A stretch of DNA of 64,000 nt from contig CAJOCR010000002.1 of assembly GCA_905236755.1 (NCBI GenBank), positions 90,344-154,343 on the forward strand, in the 5' to 3' direction. Both the position numbers and the translations under genes were made by a program. Shown here one piece after another: positions 1 through 8,723 of this stretch. The notes beneath the pieces are model-generated. The model had not been told where the DNA came from. It did not search any database and worked only from the letters and a program-made list of their open reading frames with translations. The DNA is from an uncultured Prevotella sp. (lineage in GTDB: Bacteria > Bacteroidota > Bacteroidia > Bacteroidales > Bacteroidaceae). Each line of letters opens with the position of its first letter. The stretch's first letter is position 1.

Positions 1-1474
1 TAGCACCAAGCTTAGCGTCCTTAGCCTTCTGAAGGTCGGCAAGCATATTCTTCTTAGCCTGACCACTCTTGAAGTTACGATACTGCTCTGGGTGCATAGC
101 AAGTTCGAAGAGTTCCTCGTCGTCCTGTCCATATTCCCAACCGTTCTCGTCCATCTCCTTCTTGAAGTCCTCGAGAGCGTTAGGCAACAAGGTATGAGGA
201 TCAACCTCAGTAAACTCAAAGCCCTTCTGAGCTGCAAGTTCCTTAATCTCTGGAGCAATCTCACCTGGCACCTTACCACTCTTACCAAGAATCATACCCC
301 AGATAGAGTCATCCATCATTACGTAGCGACCCTTACCCTGCTCAAGAGTGAGAAGGTTGAAGAGTGCAATGTTCTTTGTATATTGTGAGAATGGAGTTAC
401 CAATGGAGGATAACCAACACGTGGCCATACATAAGCAACCTCTTCAAACAACTTCACGAGCAAAGCGTCCATAGAAAGTTCGTCCTTGCCGTTCTTCTTA
501 CGAGCGTTGTTGATTGTAGTACGCATACCTGTAAGATCGGCCATCATAGAGCCCATCATACCACCTGGCAAACCACAGGTAAGCAACAAAGAAGACATCA
601 TCTTGTTACCTGGGTTGATGAAGTAACCCAACCAGTCGTCAATGAACTCCTGAGTGAGGGCACGAGCCTGCATATAGGCATCCATGTTGATCTCTGGTAC
701 ATCGAAGCCAGCGTGCTTCAACATGCTCTGAACAGAGATTACATCTGGATGAACCTTACCCCATGACAATGGCTCGATAGCTGTATCGATGATGTCGGCA
801 CCATTCTTACATACCTCGAGGATTGAAGCCATAGAAAGGCCAGGACCTGAGTGACCATGATATTCAATGATAATCTCAGGATGCTTGTCCTTGATCTGCT
901 TTGTGAGCTGACCCAAGAAAGCAGGCTGACCAATACCAGCCATATCCTTCAGACAGATTTCCTCAGCACCAGCCTCGATAAGCTGATCAGCAATATTTGT
1001 GTAGTATTCAAGTGTATGAACAGGTGAAGTGGTGATACACAGAGTTCCCTGTGGAGTCATACCAGCTTCCTTTGCCCACTTGATTGATGGAATGATATTA
1101 CGAACATCGTTCAAACCATCGAAGATACGAGTAATATCTGTACCCTGAGCGTGCTTAACCTTATACATCAAGGCACGAACATCATCAGGAACAGGATACA
1201 TACGCAAAGCGTTCAAACCACGATCCAACATGTGGGTCTTGATACCAGCCTCGTTGAAAGGCTTACAGAATGCACGAACAGCATCGTTTGGATTCTCGCC
1301 TGCCAACAGGTTAACCTGCTCGAAAGCACCACCATTAGTCTCTACTCGGGCAAAACATCCCATTTCGATGATAACTGGCGCAATACGTGCCAACTGATCC
1401 TTGCGTGGCTGGAACTTACCAGAGCTCTGCCACATATCTCGATATACGAGACTGAACTGAATTTTCTTTCCCAT
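1..1474 (-). CDS. Biotin-dependent carboxyltransferase subunit (PycB/OadA type), 3' end outside window
   Basis: The reverse strand is open from an ATG at 1474 to the window edge, giving 491 residues without a stop. The protein opens with the class-II aldolase-like carboxyltransferase fold of pyruvate carboxylase subunit B / oxaloacetate decarboxylase alpha: an early ARVETNGGAFE motif near residue 42 and the metal-binding HGH pair at His206 and His208 in EYHGHSGPG, followed by SWGKVHPDV and the helical post-domain. Known members transfer a carboxyl group between biotin and pyruvate/oxaloacetate. They are about 600 residues and may end in a biotinyl domain, which would lie beyond position 1. 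A TAATTTTG box at 1534-1541 on this strand is a plausible -7 element. Whether it is a pyruvate or oxaloacetate enzyme cannot be told without its partner genes. Confidence 0.9.
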   Translation of the reverse strand, partial: MGKKIQFSLVYRDMWQSSGKFQPRKDQLARIAPVIIEMGCFARVETNGGAFEQVNLLAGENPNDAVRAFCKPFNEAGIKTHMLDRGLNALRMYPVPDDVRALMYKVKHAQGTDITRIFDGLNDVRNIIPSIKWAKEAGMTPQGTLCITTSPVHTLEYYTNIADQLIEAGAEEICLKDMAGIGQPAFLGQLTKQIKDKHPEIIIEYHGHSGPGLSMASILEVCKNGADIIDTAIEPLSWGKVHPDVISVQSMLKHAGFDVPEINMDAYMQARALTQEFIDDWLGYFINPGNKMMSSLLLTCGLPGGMMGSMMADLTGMRTTINNARKKNGKDELSMDALLVKLFEEVAYVWPRVGYPPLVTPFSQYTKNIALFNLLTLEQGKGRYVMMDDSIWGMILGKSGKVPGEIAPEIKELAAQKGFEFTEVDPHTLLPNALEDFKKEMDENGWEYGQDDEELFELAMHPEQYRNFKSGQAKKNMLADLQKAKDAKLGA

Positions 1475-1533
1475 TATATTGAATTTTTACTTTCTTTCCG
1501 TTTTCTGAGTGCCGCTACTACGCACTCGGGATG

Positions 1534-1541
1534 CAAAATTA
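1534..1541 (-). promoter_or_regulatory. Putative -7 box for the carboxyltransferase gene
   Basis: TAATTTTG on the reverse strand fits the Bacteroidetes TAnnTTTG element. No good -33 TTTG is seen at 19 bp. A 6-bp inverted repeat (GAGTGC...GCACTC, 1507-1527) lies in the presumed leader. Confidence 0.4.
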
Positions 1542-1594
1542 GATAAAAAAAATCAAAAACCCCACCTTAGATGGCTTTTTTTATAATTTATAAC

Positions 1595-1602
1595 TATCTT
1601 TG
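1595..1602 (+). promoter_or_regulatory. Putative -7 box for the lipoprotein gene
   Basis: TATCTTTG fits TAnnTTTG and would start transcription near 1609. This lies after the in-frame ATG at 1571 but before the ATG at 1631, so it supports the downstream start. Confidence 0.5.
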
Positions 1603-1630
1603 TGGACGAAAACAATATCGATATACTAAC

Positions 1631-2473
1631 ATGAAGATAAAGTTTGCATTTACAATACTTTCAGCTGCAGTTTTGATGATTGCATGTGGCGGTAAAAAAG
1701 AACAAGAAACCGACCTAAAGCATGGACGCACTAATGAGGAAATGCGTTTAAAAGGCGATGAAACTGTTTATGGATTAGCATGCGAAGGATGCAACGACTC
1801 TGTTATTGTTCTATTGCCAAACGACGGTTCTGACCCCGTTCGCTACGACATCATAGATGCTCACAGAAACCACAAGGTACAAGGCGACATAAAGATTGGC
1901 GACTGGATAGGTGTCGTACTTAACAAAGACGATAAGAAAGTTGCCGACCTTGTTGTTAACCTTGACCAGCTAAAAGGTATTTGGTGCTATATCGTCATGC
2001 CCAAAATGCGAGACTACGACAAACTACCAGAACGTGTCCAGCGTCGTATGGAACGTAATATGCCTGACTCTGTGAAAGCCACATATATGATTCCTCGTGA
2101 ATATGGTTTCTGGCTTCAGCGTCATTGGAACTGTCAAAGCGTAGGCTACATTCCAGAACAAACATCCCTCGAGGATCAAAGTCCTGTGGTATATCCTAAA
2201 TTAGGCTATTTTACCTCATGGCACATATGGAACGGAAAACTGATAGTTGTCAGTGCCACCCCTCACTACGGCAAAGACAACACAATAACTACTACCGATG
2301 AGTTTAACGACACTTGCGACATCGACTATCTCGGTGCCGACTCTCTTGTGCTTACCGATCGCTGGGGGACTCGCAGCTACTATCGTAAGAACGATATCCG
2401 TGATGTAAACGTAAAGGCTAAACAGATTGCCGAAAAACTAAAGAAAGAAGCGTTGCTGAAGGCGAAAGAGTAA
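1631..2473 (+). CDS. Hypothetical lipoprotein, possibly lipocalin-like
   Basis: The protein has 280 residues. I chose the ATG at 1631 over the in-frame ATG at 1571 because it gives a clean lipoprotein signal (MKIKFAFTILSAAVLMIAC, lipidated Cys19) and because the likely -7 box at 1595-1602 lies between the two. The mature part starts with a charged linker, then two small beta-rich modules. The second contains GIWCYIV and a conserved-looking FWLQRHWNCQSVGYIP stretch, and the C-terminus is a Lys-rich helix. The G-x-W pattern followed by alternating strands hints at a lipocalin-like barrel, which is inference only. It would be anchored in the inner or outer membrane. It converges on the phospholipase gene, with a 9-bp repeat array between them. 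Function unknown. Confidence 0.75.
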   Translation: MKIKFAFTILSAAVLMIACGGKKEQETDLKHGRTNEEMRLKGDETVYGLACEGCNDSVIVLLPNDGSDPVRYDIIDAHRNHKVQGDIKIGDWIGVVLNKDDKKVADLVVNLDQLKGIWCYIVMPKMRDYDKLPERVQRRMERNMPDSVKATYMIPREYGFWLQRHWNCQSVGYIPEQTSLEDQSPVVYPKLGYFTSWHIWNGKLIVVSATPHYGKDNTITTTDEFNDTCDIDYLGADSLVLTDRWGTRSYYRKNDIRDVNVKAKQIAEKLKKEALLKAKE

Positions 2474-2578
2474 TCGGAAAATTCAGAGTAATCGGAATAA
2501 TCAGAAAATTCAGAATAATCGGAATAATCGGAGTACTCGGAATTTTCAGAATAATCAGAAAACTCAGAAAACTCCGAT
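2471..2578. repeat. Tandem 9-bp repeat array, about 12 imperfect copies
   Basis: The array starts at the lipoprotein stop codon. Its unit is close to TAATCRGAA, with variants such as AATTCAGAA, TACTCGGAA and AACTCAGAA; the phase is kept for 12 units. The last units form an 11-bp perfect inverted repeat (AATAATCGGAG at 2523-2533 with CTCCGATTATT at 2572-2582), so the array may double as a transcription stop between the two convergent genes. Confidence 0.8.
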
Positions 2579-2594
2579 TATTCTTTCCATTCTA

Positions 2595-4619
2595 TTAAAA
2601 TTCGAAGCCGAGGTTGATATAGAAATAAACACTTTGGGATTTGTTAGAGTAGCCGAAGTTGGCTCCAAGCGGACCAACAAGCGTGTTATAGTAATACGCT
2701 ATTTCATAACCCATCATAGGCCCTTTCTTTAGCAAGTTCTTACTCTCATTAGCATGCTGAGCGCCAATGATTTTTCCTATAACATAGTTATTTTCGGTTA
2801 AACGCAACTGCATCTTCAGTTGCAAGGCCAATAATTTGTTTTCGGTAAGTTCTACATAACCTATTCCTGCAAAAGGCATTTGTTGTTCAAAATATCTACC
2901 AAAACTATTTCCACCAATCATATTATTAAGTATACAAGCAACTTCCTTTCCATAGAGTAATCGTCCATATATCATAGGCTGAAAGGTCAGCATATTATTT
3001 ATAGGGAAAGCAGTACGCCACATACCACTAATCTCAGAAAAACCTATAGCACCATTATAATGTGCCAAATCATCTGTATAATAACCATATTTAGCCATGA
3101 ATCTTGAACCGCGAGTAGCAAAAAGCCAATTATCTTCTGAATTATAGTTTACCTCAGCACGATAACTAAACAAATGTTCATCTTTCAGTTTAAGCCAACT
3201 CTCTGGTACATGAGTTCCCATGAGTACATCACGAAAATGCCAATAGTCGAAACGCCCTCCTATAATGAAGTTGAAATTACGAACATTAAATTCAAACAAG
3301 TTTAAGTCAACCTTATGCTCATTATAATTAAGGTTAAATGTTCTATCACCTTTATCGTATAGATTAACATCATTATGAAAGAATGTATAACTTACATCAG
3401 CCTTACCCCACGAAAAAGGATGGAATGTCAAATCAACCATCGCCTTAATACGCTTACCCAACCTAATTGTAAGATCTGCAGTCACATCTTTTATACCTCC
3501 TTTACTATAAACTTGAACAGCAGCCAATTCTTCGGTATCAAATCGCGCACCCACACTCACCAGCATATTTGTAGGCACAGAATTTACTTCCTCTGGTAAT
3601 TTCTCTATCACAGGTGCTGACGGCATTTCAGGATAGTAATCCACGCTAAGCCCAAGATTATGCTTCAAACTCAAAAGCTCATCCCAATGTTTGATAGCCT
3701 CTTCCTCGCCTCTTCTTATAAGCGTATCTACTGCAGCTACATTAAAACTTGCAGCTCCATATCCCTTAGTATTGGCACGAATAAGTACATCGGTCTGTTC
3801 CATATTAGCATTATACTTATTCTTACAATTCACATCTATGATTTGACTCAACACTGCAGTACCAGTTATATCTTCAGGCTCACGCTCGGCACCTTGTACA
3901 GTAACACCAATAACGTAGTCGGCACCAAGTTCACGTGCAAGGTCAACAGGGAAGTTATTTCTCAGACCGCCGTCAACAAGCACCACATTCCCCTTTCTTA
4001 CAGGGTCAAACACCCCAGGTATAGACATAGAAGCACGCATTGCCTCAGCCAGTCTACCACTATGGAAATCATACTCTGTGTTATCTACAATATTCGTTGC
4101 TACGCAAGCAAAAGGTCTGGGTAATGTATTGAAGTCCATTGAATCCCTATACCCTGTAGTAAGTTCATTGAACAATCGTGCAAGATTCTTTCCTTGAATA
4201 AGTCCTGCTGAAGCCAGTTTGCCTTTACTTGTTAAGCTAACCTCTTTGCTAAGAATATAGGTATAGTCTTTTGCTCTTTCTGCAAGACTTTGATGGCGAG
4301 GGTCGGTTTTATCTGATAGTACAAAACCCCAGTCTTGTACTCTAACCAAAGAGTCTAGAGTATGTGAATCATATCCAATAGAATACAGCGCTCCGATAAG
4401 AGCACCCATAGATGTGCCCGTAACGATATCAACTGGAATACCAGCCCGTTCTATCACCTTCAAGGCTCCTATATGCGCCATTCCCTTGGCACCTCCACCG
4501 CTGAGCACAACAGCCACCTTGGGACGCGTTTTCACACCTTGAGGTTCATCTATGCTTGCATTTATGCTTCCTGCTGTCATCAAGCCCAATGTCAGCAACG
4601 CTATTATTTTCTTTCTCAT
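2595..4619 (-). CDS. Patatin-like phospholipase with C-terminal outer-membrane barrel
   Basis: The protein has 674 residues. A Sec signal peptide (1-21) precedes a patatin domain. This shows the glycine-rich oxyanion loop at 40-46 (SGGGAKG), the nucleophile elbow GTSMG at 68-72 with Ser70, and the dyad Asp216 in VDGG, so the Ser-Asp pair is intact and phospholipase or lysophospholipase activity is likely. From about residue 370 to the end the sequence is strand-rich with aromatic girdles and ends in LGFEF with a terminal Phe, as in BamA/TamA-type barrels. The layout (secreted patatin domain fused to a barrel) resembles PlpD-type type Vd autotransporters and the many Bacteroidetes 'patatin plus surface antigen' proteins. 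Whether the lipase domain reaches the surface is not shown. A strong promoter lies at 4655-4686. Confidence 0.9.
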   Translation of the reverse strand: MRKKIIALLTLGLMTAGSINASIDEPQGVKTRPKVAVVLSGGGAKGMAHIGALKVIERAGIPVDIVTGTSMGALIGALYSIGYDSHTLDSLVRVQDWGFVLSDKTDPRHQSLAERAKDYTYILSKEVSLTSKGKLASAGLIQGKNLARLFNELTTGYRDSMDFNTLPRPFACVATNIVDNTEYDFHSGRLAEAMRASMSIPGVFDPVRKGNVVLVDGGLRNNFPVDLARELGADYVIGVTVQGAEREPEDITGTAVLSQIIDVNCKNKYNANMEQTDVLIRANTKGYGAASFNVAAVDTLIRRGEEEAIKHWDELLSLKHNLGLSVDYYPEMPSAPVIEKLPEEVNSVPTNMLVSVGARFDTEELAAVQVYSKGGIKDVTADLTIRLGKRIKAMVDLTFHPFSWGKADVSYTFFHNDVNLYDKGDRTFNLNYNEHKVDLNLFEFNVRNFNFIIGGRFDYWHFRDVLMGTHVPESWLKLKDEHLFSYRAEVNYNSEDNWLFATRGSRFMAKYGYYTDDLAHYNGAIGFSEISGMWRTAFPINNMLTFQPMIYGRLLYGKEVACILNNMIGGNSFGRYFEQQMPFAGIGYVELTENKLLALQLKMQLRLTENNYVIGKIIGAQHANESKNLLKKGPMMGYEIAYYYNTLVGPLGANFGYSNKSQSVYFYINLGFEF

Positions 4620-4654
4620 TCCTTGTTTTTTTTGTGATATGTTTAATTACAGGA

Positions 4655-4686
4655 CAAATATACGCAAAGTAGAGAGAAATGCAAAA
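4655..4686 (-). promoter_or_regulatory. Promoter of the patatin gene (complete Bacteroidetes type)
   Basis: On the reverse strand TTTTG (4682-4686), a 19-bp spacer and TATATTTG (4655-4662) match the consensus fully. The -33 element sits inside a roughly 49-bp dispersed repeat (4670-4718) that recurs at 31831-31880 before rsmA. Confidence 0.75.
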
Positions 4687-4933
4687 TGAAAGTTTACTTT
4701 TATTTTCATTTCCGAGCCAAGTATTTTTACACGTTCACCCCCCACAAGTTTAATTTATGTAATCTTCGTCAATTTAACGTATAATTATTTTTACATAATT
4801 CAAAACAAGCATTTTTGCCTTCAAAAGTGAAATTTTAACTTTCAGGGCAGATAAAAAAAATTCTTAGGCAGCCAGTAAAAATCGCCTAACTGAGAGGTTA
4901 TTTATATACCTTTGAAAATTATTGAAAAAGCCT
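4687..4933. other. AT-rich intergenic stretch
   Basis: Between the patatin gene and its upstream neighbour. Beyond the promoter and the dispersed repeat ending near 4718, I see no ORF, tRNA or strong hairpin. Confidence 0.6.
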
Positions 4934-5512
4934 CTATTTTCTATCATTTACTGCTAAGAGAAACAAAGAATCAGCTTTTTCTTTATAATATTGTATTGGT
5001 TTCCAATCCTGAGGAGGTAATTGCTCTCTTTGTAGAAGATTATATATTGCTTTAGTACAATTATAATCTCCAAGTTGCTCTCCTAATTTAAGATAATGCA
5101 AGCCAATCCTACGAAATTCATCTATATCCATATTATGATTATCAATTAGACTATCACCTTTCATGCATGGTCCAATCAAAATGCGAAAAACATCGTAACA
5201 TGCGCTACCATTATTATGTTTTTCAGCCATAAGCAAGGCGTAATACAGAATATCATATGAACGAATAGTAAAAGCCGTATCTAAACTCATTTTTTGAAGT
5301 TCACTATACGCCTTTACATCATTAAAATGCAAAACTCTCACTTTCAAACTATCATAACGCAAAAAGTATTCTTCATCATGTTGGGTTATCCACGATTGTG
5401 GCAAAGGAACAGATACATATCTTTTGGGAGGAAATTGCCATGCAAATATACTTCCAAGCACTACCCCTGCGACAAATAGTAAAACATATTTTAGCTTTTT
5501 TATTATTTCCAT
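4934..5512 (-). CDS. Hypothetical membrane-anchored protein, tandem paralogue A
   Basis: The protein has 192 residues: MEIIKK then one membrane segment (about 8-25), then a soluble part with no cleavage site, so it is probably a signal-anchor protein facing the periplasm. It is clearly similar over its whole length to the next gene (5594-6160). Shared blocks include LLMAEK, GSACY, IGPC, IDEFRRIGL and YLKLGEQLGDYNC near residue 140. The last block looks like a helix-turn-helix pair of the Sel1/TPR sort, but I cannot assign a family. The two conserved Cys (in ACY and IGPC) may form a disulfide. The 81-bp gap to the paralogue suggests one transcript. No function is proposed. Confidence 0.7.
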   Translation of the reverse strand: MEIIKKLKYVLLFVAGVVLGSIFAWQFPPKRYVSVPLPQSWITQHDEEYFLRYDSLKVRVLHFNDVKAYSELQKMSLDTAFTIRSYDILYYALLMAEKHNNGSACYDVFRILIGPCMKGDSLIDNHNMDIDEFRRIGLHYLKLGEQLGDYNCTKAIYNLLQREQLPPQDWKPIQYYKEKADSLFLLAVNDRK

Positions 5513-5593
5513 TCTACTATAACATTAGAATTATTACTGTACATCCCCTTTTAATACTTTCAAATTATTTCCTTTAGCAAACAAAGGAGTGAA

Positions 5594-6160
5594 CTACCAT
5601 CTCTCAGCCAACAGTTTATCAGCTCGCTTCTCGTAATACGAGACTGGTTTCCAACCTGCAGAATCTATCTTATGATAATACAATAGCTCATAAATCGTAT
5701 AAGCACAATTATAATCTCCTAATTGCTCTCCTAATTTAAGATAATATAATCCTATTCTTCTGAATTCATCTATATCAAAATCATGATAATCAACCAGGGT
5801 GTCTTCAGGCACACATGGTCCTATCATGGTTTCGTAAACATTATAACATGCACTACTATTTTTATATTTCTCTGCCATAAGCATTTCATAATAAAGCATA
5901 TCATTTGCATGCAAAGTAAAATGTTCATCGTAACTCAGTATCTTTAGTTTACGGTATGTTTTTGCATCACAACCATTTAAAACCCTTTGCTTTAGACTAT
6001 CAGAGAACAAATAAAATGCTATATCATGCTTTGAAATTTTGGAAAGGTTCTTTTGCGTTGTAGGAACTAACGTATATCTTCTTTTCTCCAAAGAATATAC
6101 CATGAATATTCCTACAACAATACCAATAGCCAAAAATAAAACTTTTTTTATTATCTCCAT
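5594..6160 (-). CDS. Hypothetical membrane-anchored protein, tandem paralogue B
   Basis: The protein has 188 residues with the same plan as its downstream paralogue: MEIIKK, a membrane segment (7-24), then a soluble region holding MLMAEKYKNSSACYNVY, MIGPC and a helical RRIGLYYLKLGEQLGDYNC segment. The two differ most in the 40 residues after the anchor and at the C-terminus, while the central 100 residues are well kept, as expected for a gene duplication with functional constraint on the core. I see no perfect promoter upstream; GATATTTG near 6230 on this strand is one base off. Function unknown. Confidence 0.7.
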   Translation of the reverse strand: MEIIKKVLFLAIGIVVGIFMVYSLEKRRYTLVPTTQKNLSKISKHDIAFYLFSDSLKQRVLNGCDAKTYRKLKILSYDEHFTLHANDMLYYEMLMAEKYKNSSACYNVYETMIGPCVPEDTLVDYHDFDIDEFRRIGLYYLKLGEQLGDYNCAYTIYELLYYHKIDSAGWKPVSYYEKRADKLLAERW

Positions 6161-6436
6161 GCTATTTCTATATTTGGTTAATACCCTGCACTTACTTTTT
6201 AATTTCTCTCAATCATGCTATTTTATGTCAAATATCATGGTGCAATTATGACAAATTACCGCTTGACTCATTTTAAAGGTTTTAAGTTGGAACACCACAC
6301 AAAAATATATAATCTTTTTTAAGTGGCAAGCAAAATAGAGAGATTTTTTTAAATCATTTTATGCAAGGGCTCACACTTTGACATAAATCCGTGATTTACA
6401 ACAAATTGCGCCGATTTAAGGGTTCACAAAAGGTTC

Positions 6437-6474
6437 ACACAAAGGGTTCACAAGAAAGCGTGACCCCTTTGTGT
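6437..6474. repeat. 15-bp inverted repeat in a cluster of GTTCAC motifs
   Basis: Arms 6437-6451 and 6460-6474 (ACACAAAGGGTTCAC and its near-complement) pair with one mismatch around an 8-nt loop. Further copies of the nonamer AGGGTTCAC or its complement occur near 6418, 6430, 6472, 6549 and 6603. No T-run follows, so a terminator is unlikely; a binding site cluster is possible. Confidence 0.65.
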
Positions 6475-6632
6475 GAACCCTGCAACATGCACAACATATT
6501 GAAATTCAACAAGTTATACCTATCAAACAATGATTTACGTGAAGCTTATGTGAACCCTTAAAAACATGCAACTTACTGATATTCATAGCGTTTGACGTAA
6601 TCCGTGAACCCTTATAACAATTTATATAACAT

Positions 6633-6662
6633 CCTCTCCCAACCTCCCCAAAAGGGAAGGAG
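6633..6662. repeat. REP-like GC-rich palindrome, copy 1
   Basis: CCTCTCCC, then AACCTCCCC, then AAAAGGGAAGGAG. It is related to copies at 7520-7553, 8811-8991, 17192-17225 and 45387-45418. Confidence 0.5.
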
Positions 6663-6918
6663 AAAAAATATGACAAAACAGAGTAAAATCAACTCTAAAC
6701 CATCTAGGAGGCATCTTGGAGGCATCACGAAGGAATGTAAAAGAATAGAGATTGAGAAAAAGAATTACAACTTCACCTCCTCCGAAAGCGAGGAAGAACT
6801 TACAGCTTGCGTTTCTTGCTGTAAAATTTCAATGTTCAAATCTCAAACTTCAAAGAAGATTAAGTTCATTTCCCTACGATGCTTTAGGGAATTCCCCACA
6901 TGGGTTTAGGAATAACTC

Positions 6919-6950
6919 TTTTGCACGACAATTTGTTAGAACTAACTTTG
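6919..6950 (+). promoter_or_regulatory. Promoter of the small secreted protein gene
   Basis: TTTTG (6919-6923), a 19-bp spacer and TAACTTTG (6943-6950) are a full consensus match, about 47 bp before the ATG at 6998. Confidence 0.7.
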
Positions 6951-6997
6951 CCGGTGTAAAAAAGAAACAAATGTAGAACCCTTTAAATATTACGATT

Positions 6998-7408
6998 ATG
7001 AAAACTTTAAAGATGATAATGTTGATGATAATGTTGGTAATGGTTAGTTCGGTTACAGCCATGCCACATAGGGATGCACGAAGAGAAGCTTCATTCCTTA
7101 CCGACAGAATGAACAGCGAACTTCAGCTGAGTAGATTGCAGTATGACGCTGTATATCGTGCCAACCTCGACTATCTGCTCTCGGTTGACAATCGTCACGA
7201 TGTTTACGGACATTACTGGAAGGAGAGAAACCATGCTATAAAGCGTGCCTTGACTTCACGCCAATACAGAATATTCAAAAGCGTACACGAATTGTATTAT
7301 CCTGTTGTGCTGCACGAGACAAGAACTCGCCACTTCGGCTCTCTTGATGCAAAAAGAGTTCCAAAGAAGATTGTTGTAAGCGAGGTGTATTTTGGAGGAC
7401 ACAGGTAA
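6998..7408 (+). CDS. Small secreted protein, Spy/LTXXQ-like helical
   Basis: The protein has 136 residues. MKTLKMIMLMIMLVMVSSVTA is a Met-rich signal peptide with a probable cut after Ala21. The mature protein is basic and helical, with ARREASFLTDRMNSELQLS followed by an ALTSRQYRIFKSV segment around residue 88. The L-T-x-x-Q pattern in a small periplasmic helical protein recalls the Spy/CpxP chaperone group, but the match is weak and no envelope-stress regulator is nearby. The preceding promoter (6919-6950) is perfect, so the gene is very likely expressed. It converges on queF. Confidence 0.75.
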   Translation: MKTLKMIMLMIMLVMVSSVTAMPHRDARREASFLTDRMNSELQLSRLQYDAVYRANLDYLLSVDNRHDVYGHYWKERNHAIKRALTSRQYRIFKSVHELYYPVVLHETRTRHFGSLDAKRVPKKIVVSEVYFGGHR

Positions 7409-7419
7409 GGCAACCTCTC

Positions 7420-7479
7420 ATGGCTGTTATCGGCATTGTGCTTGCATGGCAATCGGTAAAATACTTAAAGGAAAACTAA
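7420..7479 (+). CDS. Possible 19-residue hydrophobic peptide
   Basis: A short ORF (MAVIGIVLAWQSVKYLKEN) starts 11 nt after the stop of the small secreted protein. It has one short apolar segment and a Lys-containing tail. There is no separate promoter and it could be chance. Confidence 0.15.
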   Translation: MAVIGIVLAWQSVKYLKEN

Positions 7480-7519
7480 TAGAGTGTCAAAACTCTTATA
7501 GTTAGTTTAATATGCTTGT

Positions 7520-7553
7520 CCCCCCTTCCCTACCGGGAAGGGACGGGGATAGG
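7520..7553. repeat. REP-like GC-rich palindrome, copy 2
   Basis: CTTCCC, TACC, GGGAAG forms a hairpin flanked by C-rich and G-rich tracts. It lies between the convergent genes at 6998-7408 and 7559-8017 and may act as a bidirectional stop. Confidence 0.5.
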
Positions 7554-7558
7554 CTGTT

Positions 7559-8017
7559 TTATTTATTATGATTCATAAATCTGTGCTCAGCAAGTTTCTC
7601 ATACTTTGTGCCTGGTCTGCCATAGTTGGCATAAGGATAAATTGAGATACCGCCACGAGGAGTGAAGAAACCTGTCACCTCGATATATTTTGGATCCATG
7701 AGTTTGATAAGATCCTTCATGATAATGTTTACACAATCCTCATGGAAATCGCCATGATTGCGGAAACTGAAGAGATAGAGTTTCAAACTCTTTGACTCCA
7801 CCATTCTAACATCAGGAATGTAGCTGATGCGAATCTCGGCAAAATCAGGCTGTCCAGTAATAGGACAAAGAGATGTGAACTCTGGACAGTTGAACTGCAC
7901 CCAATAGTCGTTATCAGGATGCTTGTTAACAAACGATTCGAGCACCTCTGGTGCATAATCCATACTGTATTTTGTGTTTTGACCTAACTGCTTGAGGCCT
8001 TCGTCTTTTCTTTCCAT
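7559..8017 (-). CDS. queF: NADPH-dependent 7-cyano-7-deazaguanine (preQ0) reductase QueF
   Basis: The protein has 152 residues, the length of the short (YkvM-type, unimodular) QueF. The catalytic Cys51 lies in [11 protein letters not shown] with Asp58. The signature E(S/K)KSLK appears at 74-79 (ESKSLK), and the His92-Glu93 substrate pair follows in FHEDC. All active-site residues are present. QueF reduces preQ0 to preQ1 with NADPH in the queuosine tRNA pathway, in the cytoplasm. It is 11 nt downstream of a queuosine-precursor transporter and shares its riboswitch-controlled transcript. Confidence 0.96.
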   Translation of the reverse strand: MERKDEGLKQLGQNTKYSMDYAPEVLESFVNKHPDNDYWVQFNCPEFTSLCPITGQPDFAEIRISYIPDVRMVESKSLKLYLFSFRNHGDFHEDCVNIIMKDLIKLMDPKYIEVTGFFTPRGGISIYPYANYGRPGTKYEKLAEHRFMNHNK

Positions 8018-8028
8018 AATACTATTCT

Positions 8029-8721
8029 TTAATCAAAACTGAAAATTTTCCAAATATTATAGCTAATGCCGAGATCGTAGGCATCCTCACCCTCGTGACG
8101 CTTAACAGCTCTTACCACACGAATGGTTACAGGAAGTGCGATAATCTCATATACAGTCTTGAGAACAAGCTGACCTATCATCATGCCTGGCATAGCCTCC
8201 CATGGCACTACTCCACCCAAGGCAAGAGGGAAGAAGATAAGACTATCGAGTCCTTCACCAGCAATAGTAGAAGCAACAGCACGAACTGAGAAATGTGCCC
8301 CAGACTGGCTAAGCTTCATCTTACTCATCACATAAGCGTTGGCAAACGAACCAACGAGGAATGCCACAAACGATGCAAAGGCAATACGCGGAGCAAGACC
8401 GAAGATGGCATGAAAACCAGCCTCATTCTGCCAATAAGGTGCGCCAGGAATGGCATCACAAATAGCTCCAGCTGTAACGAAGAAGAAGTTCATGATAAAA
8501 CCTGTCCAAATGAGCAGACGAGTTTTCTGATACCCCCACACTTCACACACACAATCGTTGATGATATAACTGATTGGGAACACAATAAGACCACCTGTAA
8601 GAGAGATTGGTCCAAACGCAATTTGCTTTGTTTCGAGGGTGTTTGCGGCAATAAGGCAAACACAAAAGAGGATGCTGAAAAGCATAAACAGCACACTCAC
8701 TTGATGTCTTGTTTTTACCAT
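8029..8721 (-). CDS. yhhQ: Queuosine precursor transporter (YhhQ/QPTR, DUF165 family)
   Basis: The protein has 230 residues with about six hydrophobic helices, starting at residue 10. Family hallmarks are [11 protein letters not shown] in the first helix, [17 protein letters not shown] near residue 50, and the late block with [13 protein letters not shown]. The family imports preQ0, preQ1 or queuine across the inner membrane. It is the first gene of a two-gene operon with queF, preceded by a preQ1-I-like riboswitch whose 3' strand ends 2 nt before this ATG. Confidence 0.93.
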   Translation of the reverse strand: MVKTRHQVSVLFMLFSILFCVCLIAANTLETKQIAFGPISLTGGLIVFPISYIINDCVCEVWGYQKTRLLIWTGFIMNFFFVTAGAICDAIPGAPYWQNEAGFHAIFGLAPRIAFASFVAFLVGSFANAYVMSKMKLSQSGAHFSVRAVASTIAGEGLDSLIFFPLALGGVVPWEAMPGMMIGQLVLKTVYEIIALPVTIRVVRAVKRHEGEDAYDLGISYNIWKIFSFD

Positions 8722-8723
8722 TT

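Larger units (their letters stand above)
6161..6918. other. Gene-poor region with GTTCAC repeats and a long hairpin
   Basis: This stretch lacks a convincing gene. Short ORFs at 6604-6909 and 6752-6976 overlap in different frames and have low-complexity, non-protein-like composition. It contains six copies of AGGGTTCAC in both orientations (6418-6610), one long hairpin (6437-6474) and one REP-like palindrome (6633-6662). Confidence 0.6.

Noticed and set aside
3660..4124. 154-codon ORF antisense to the patatin gene
   Set aside because: Shadow of the catalytic domain; no promoter or family.
6604..6976. Two short overlapping ORFs in the region before the small secreted protein
   Set aside because: They overlap in different frames, cross a REP-like palindrome and a promoter, and have no coherent protein features.
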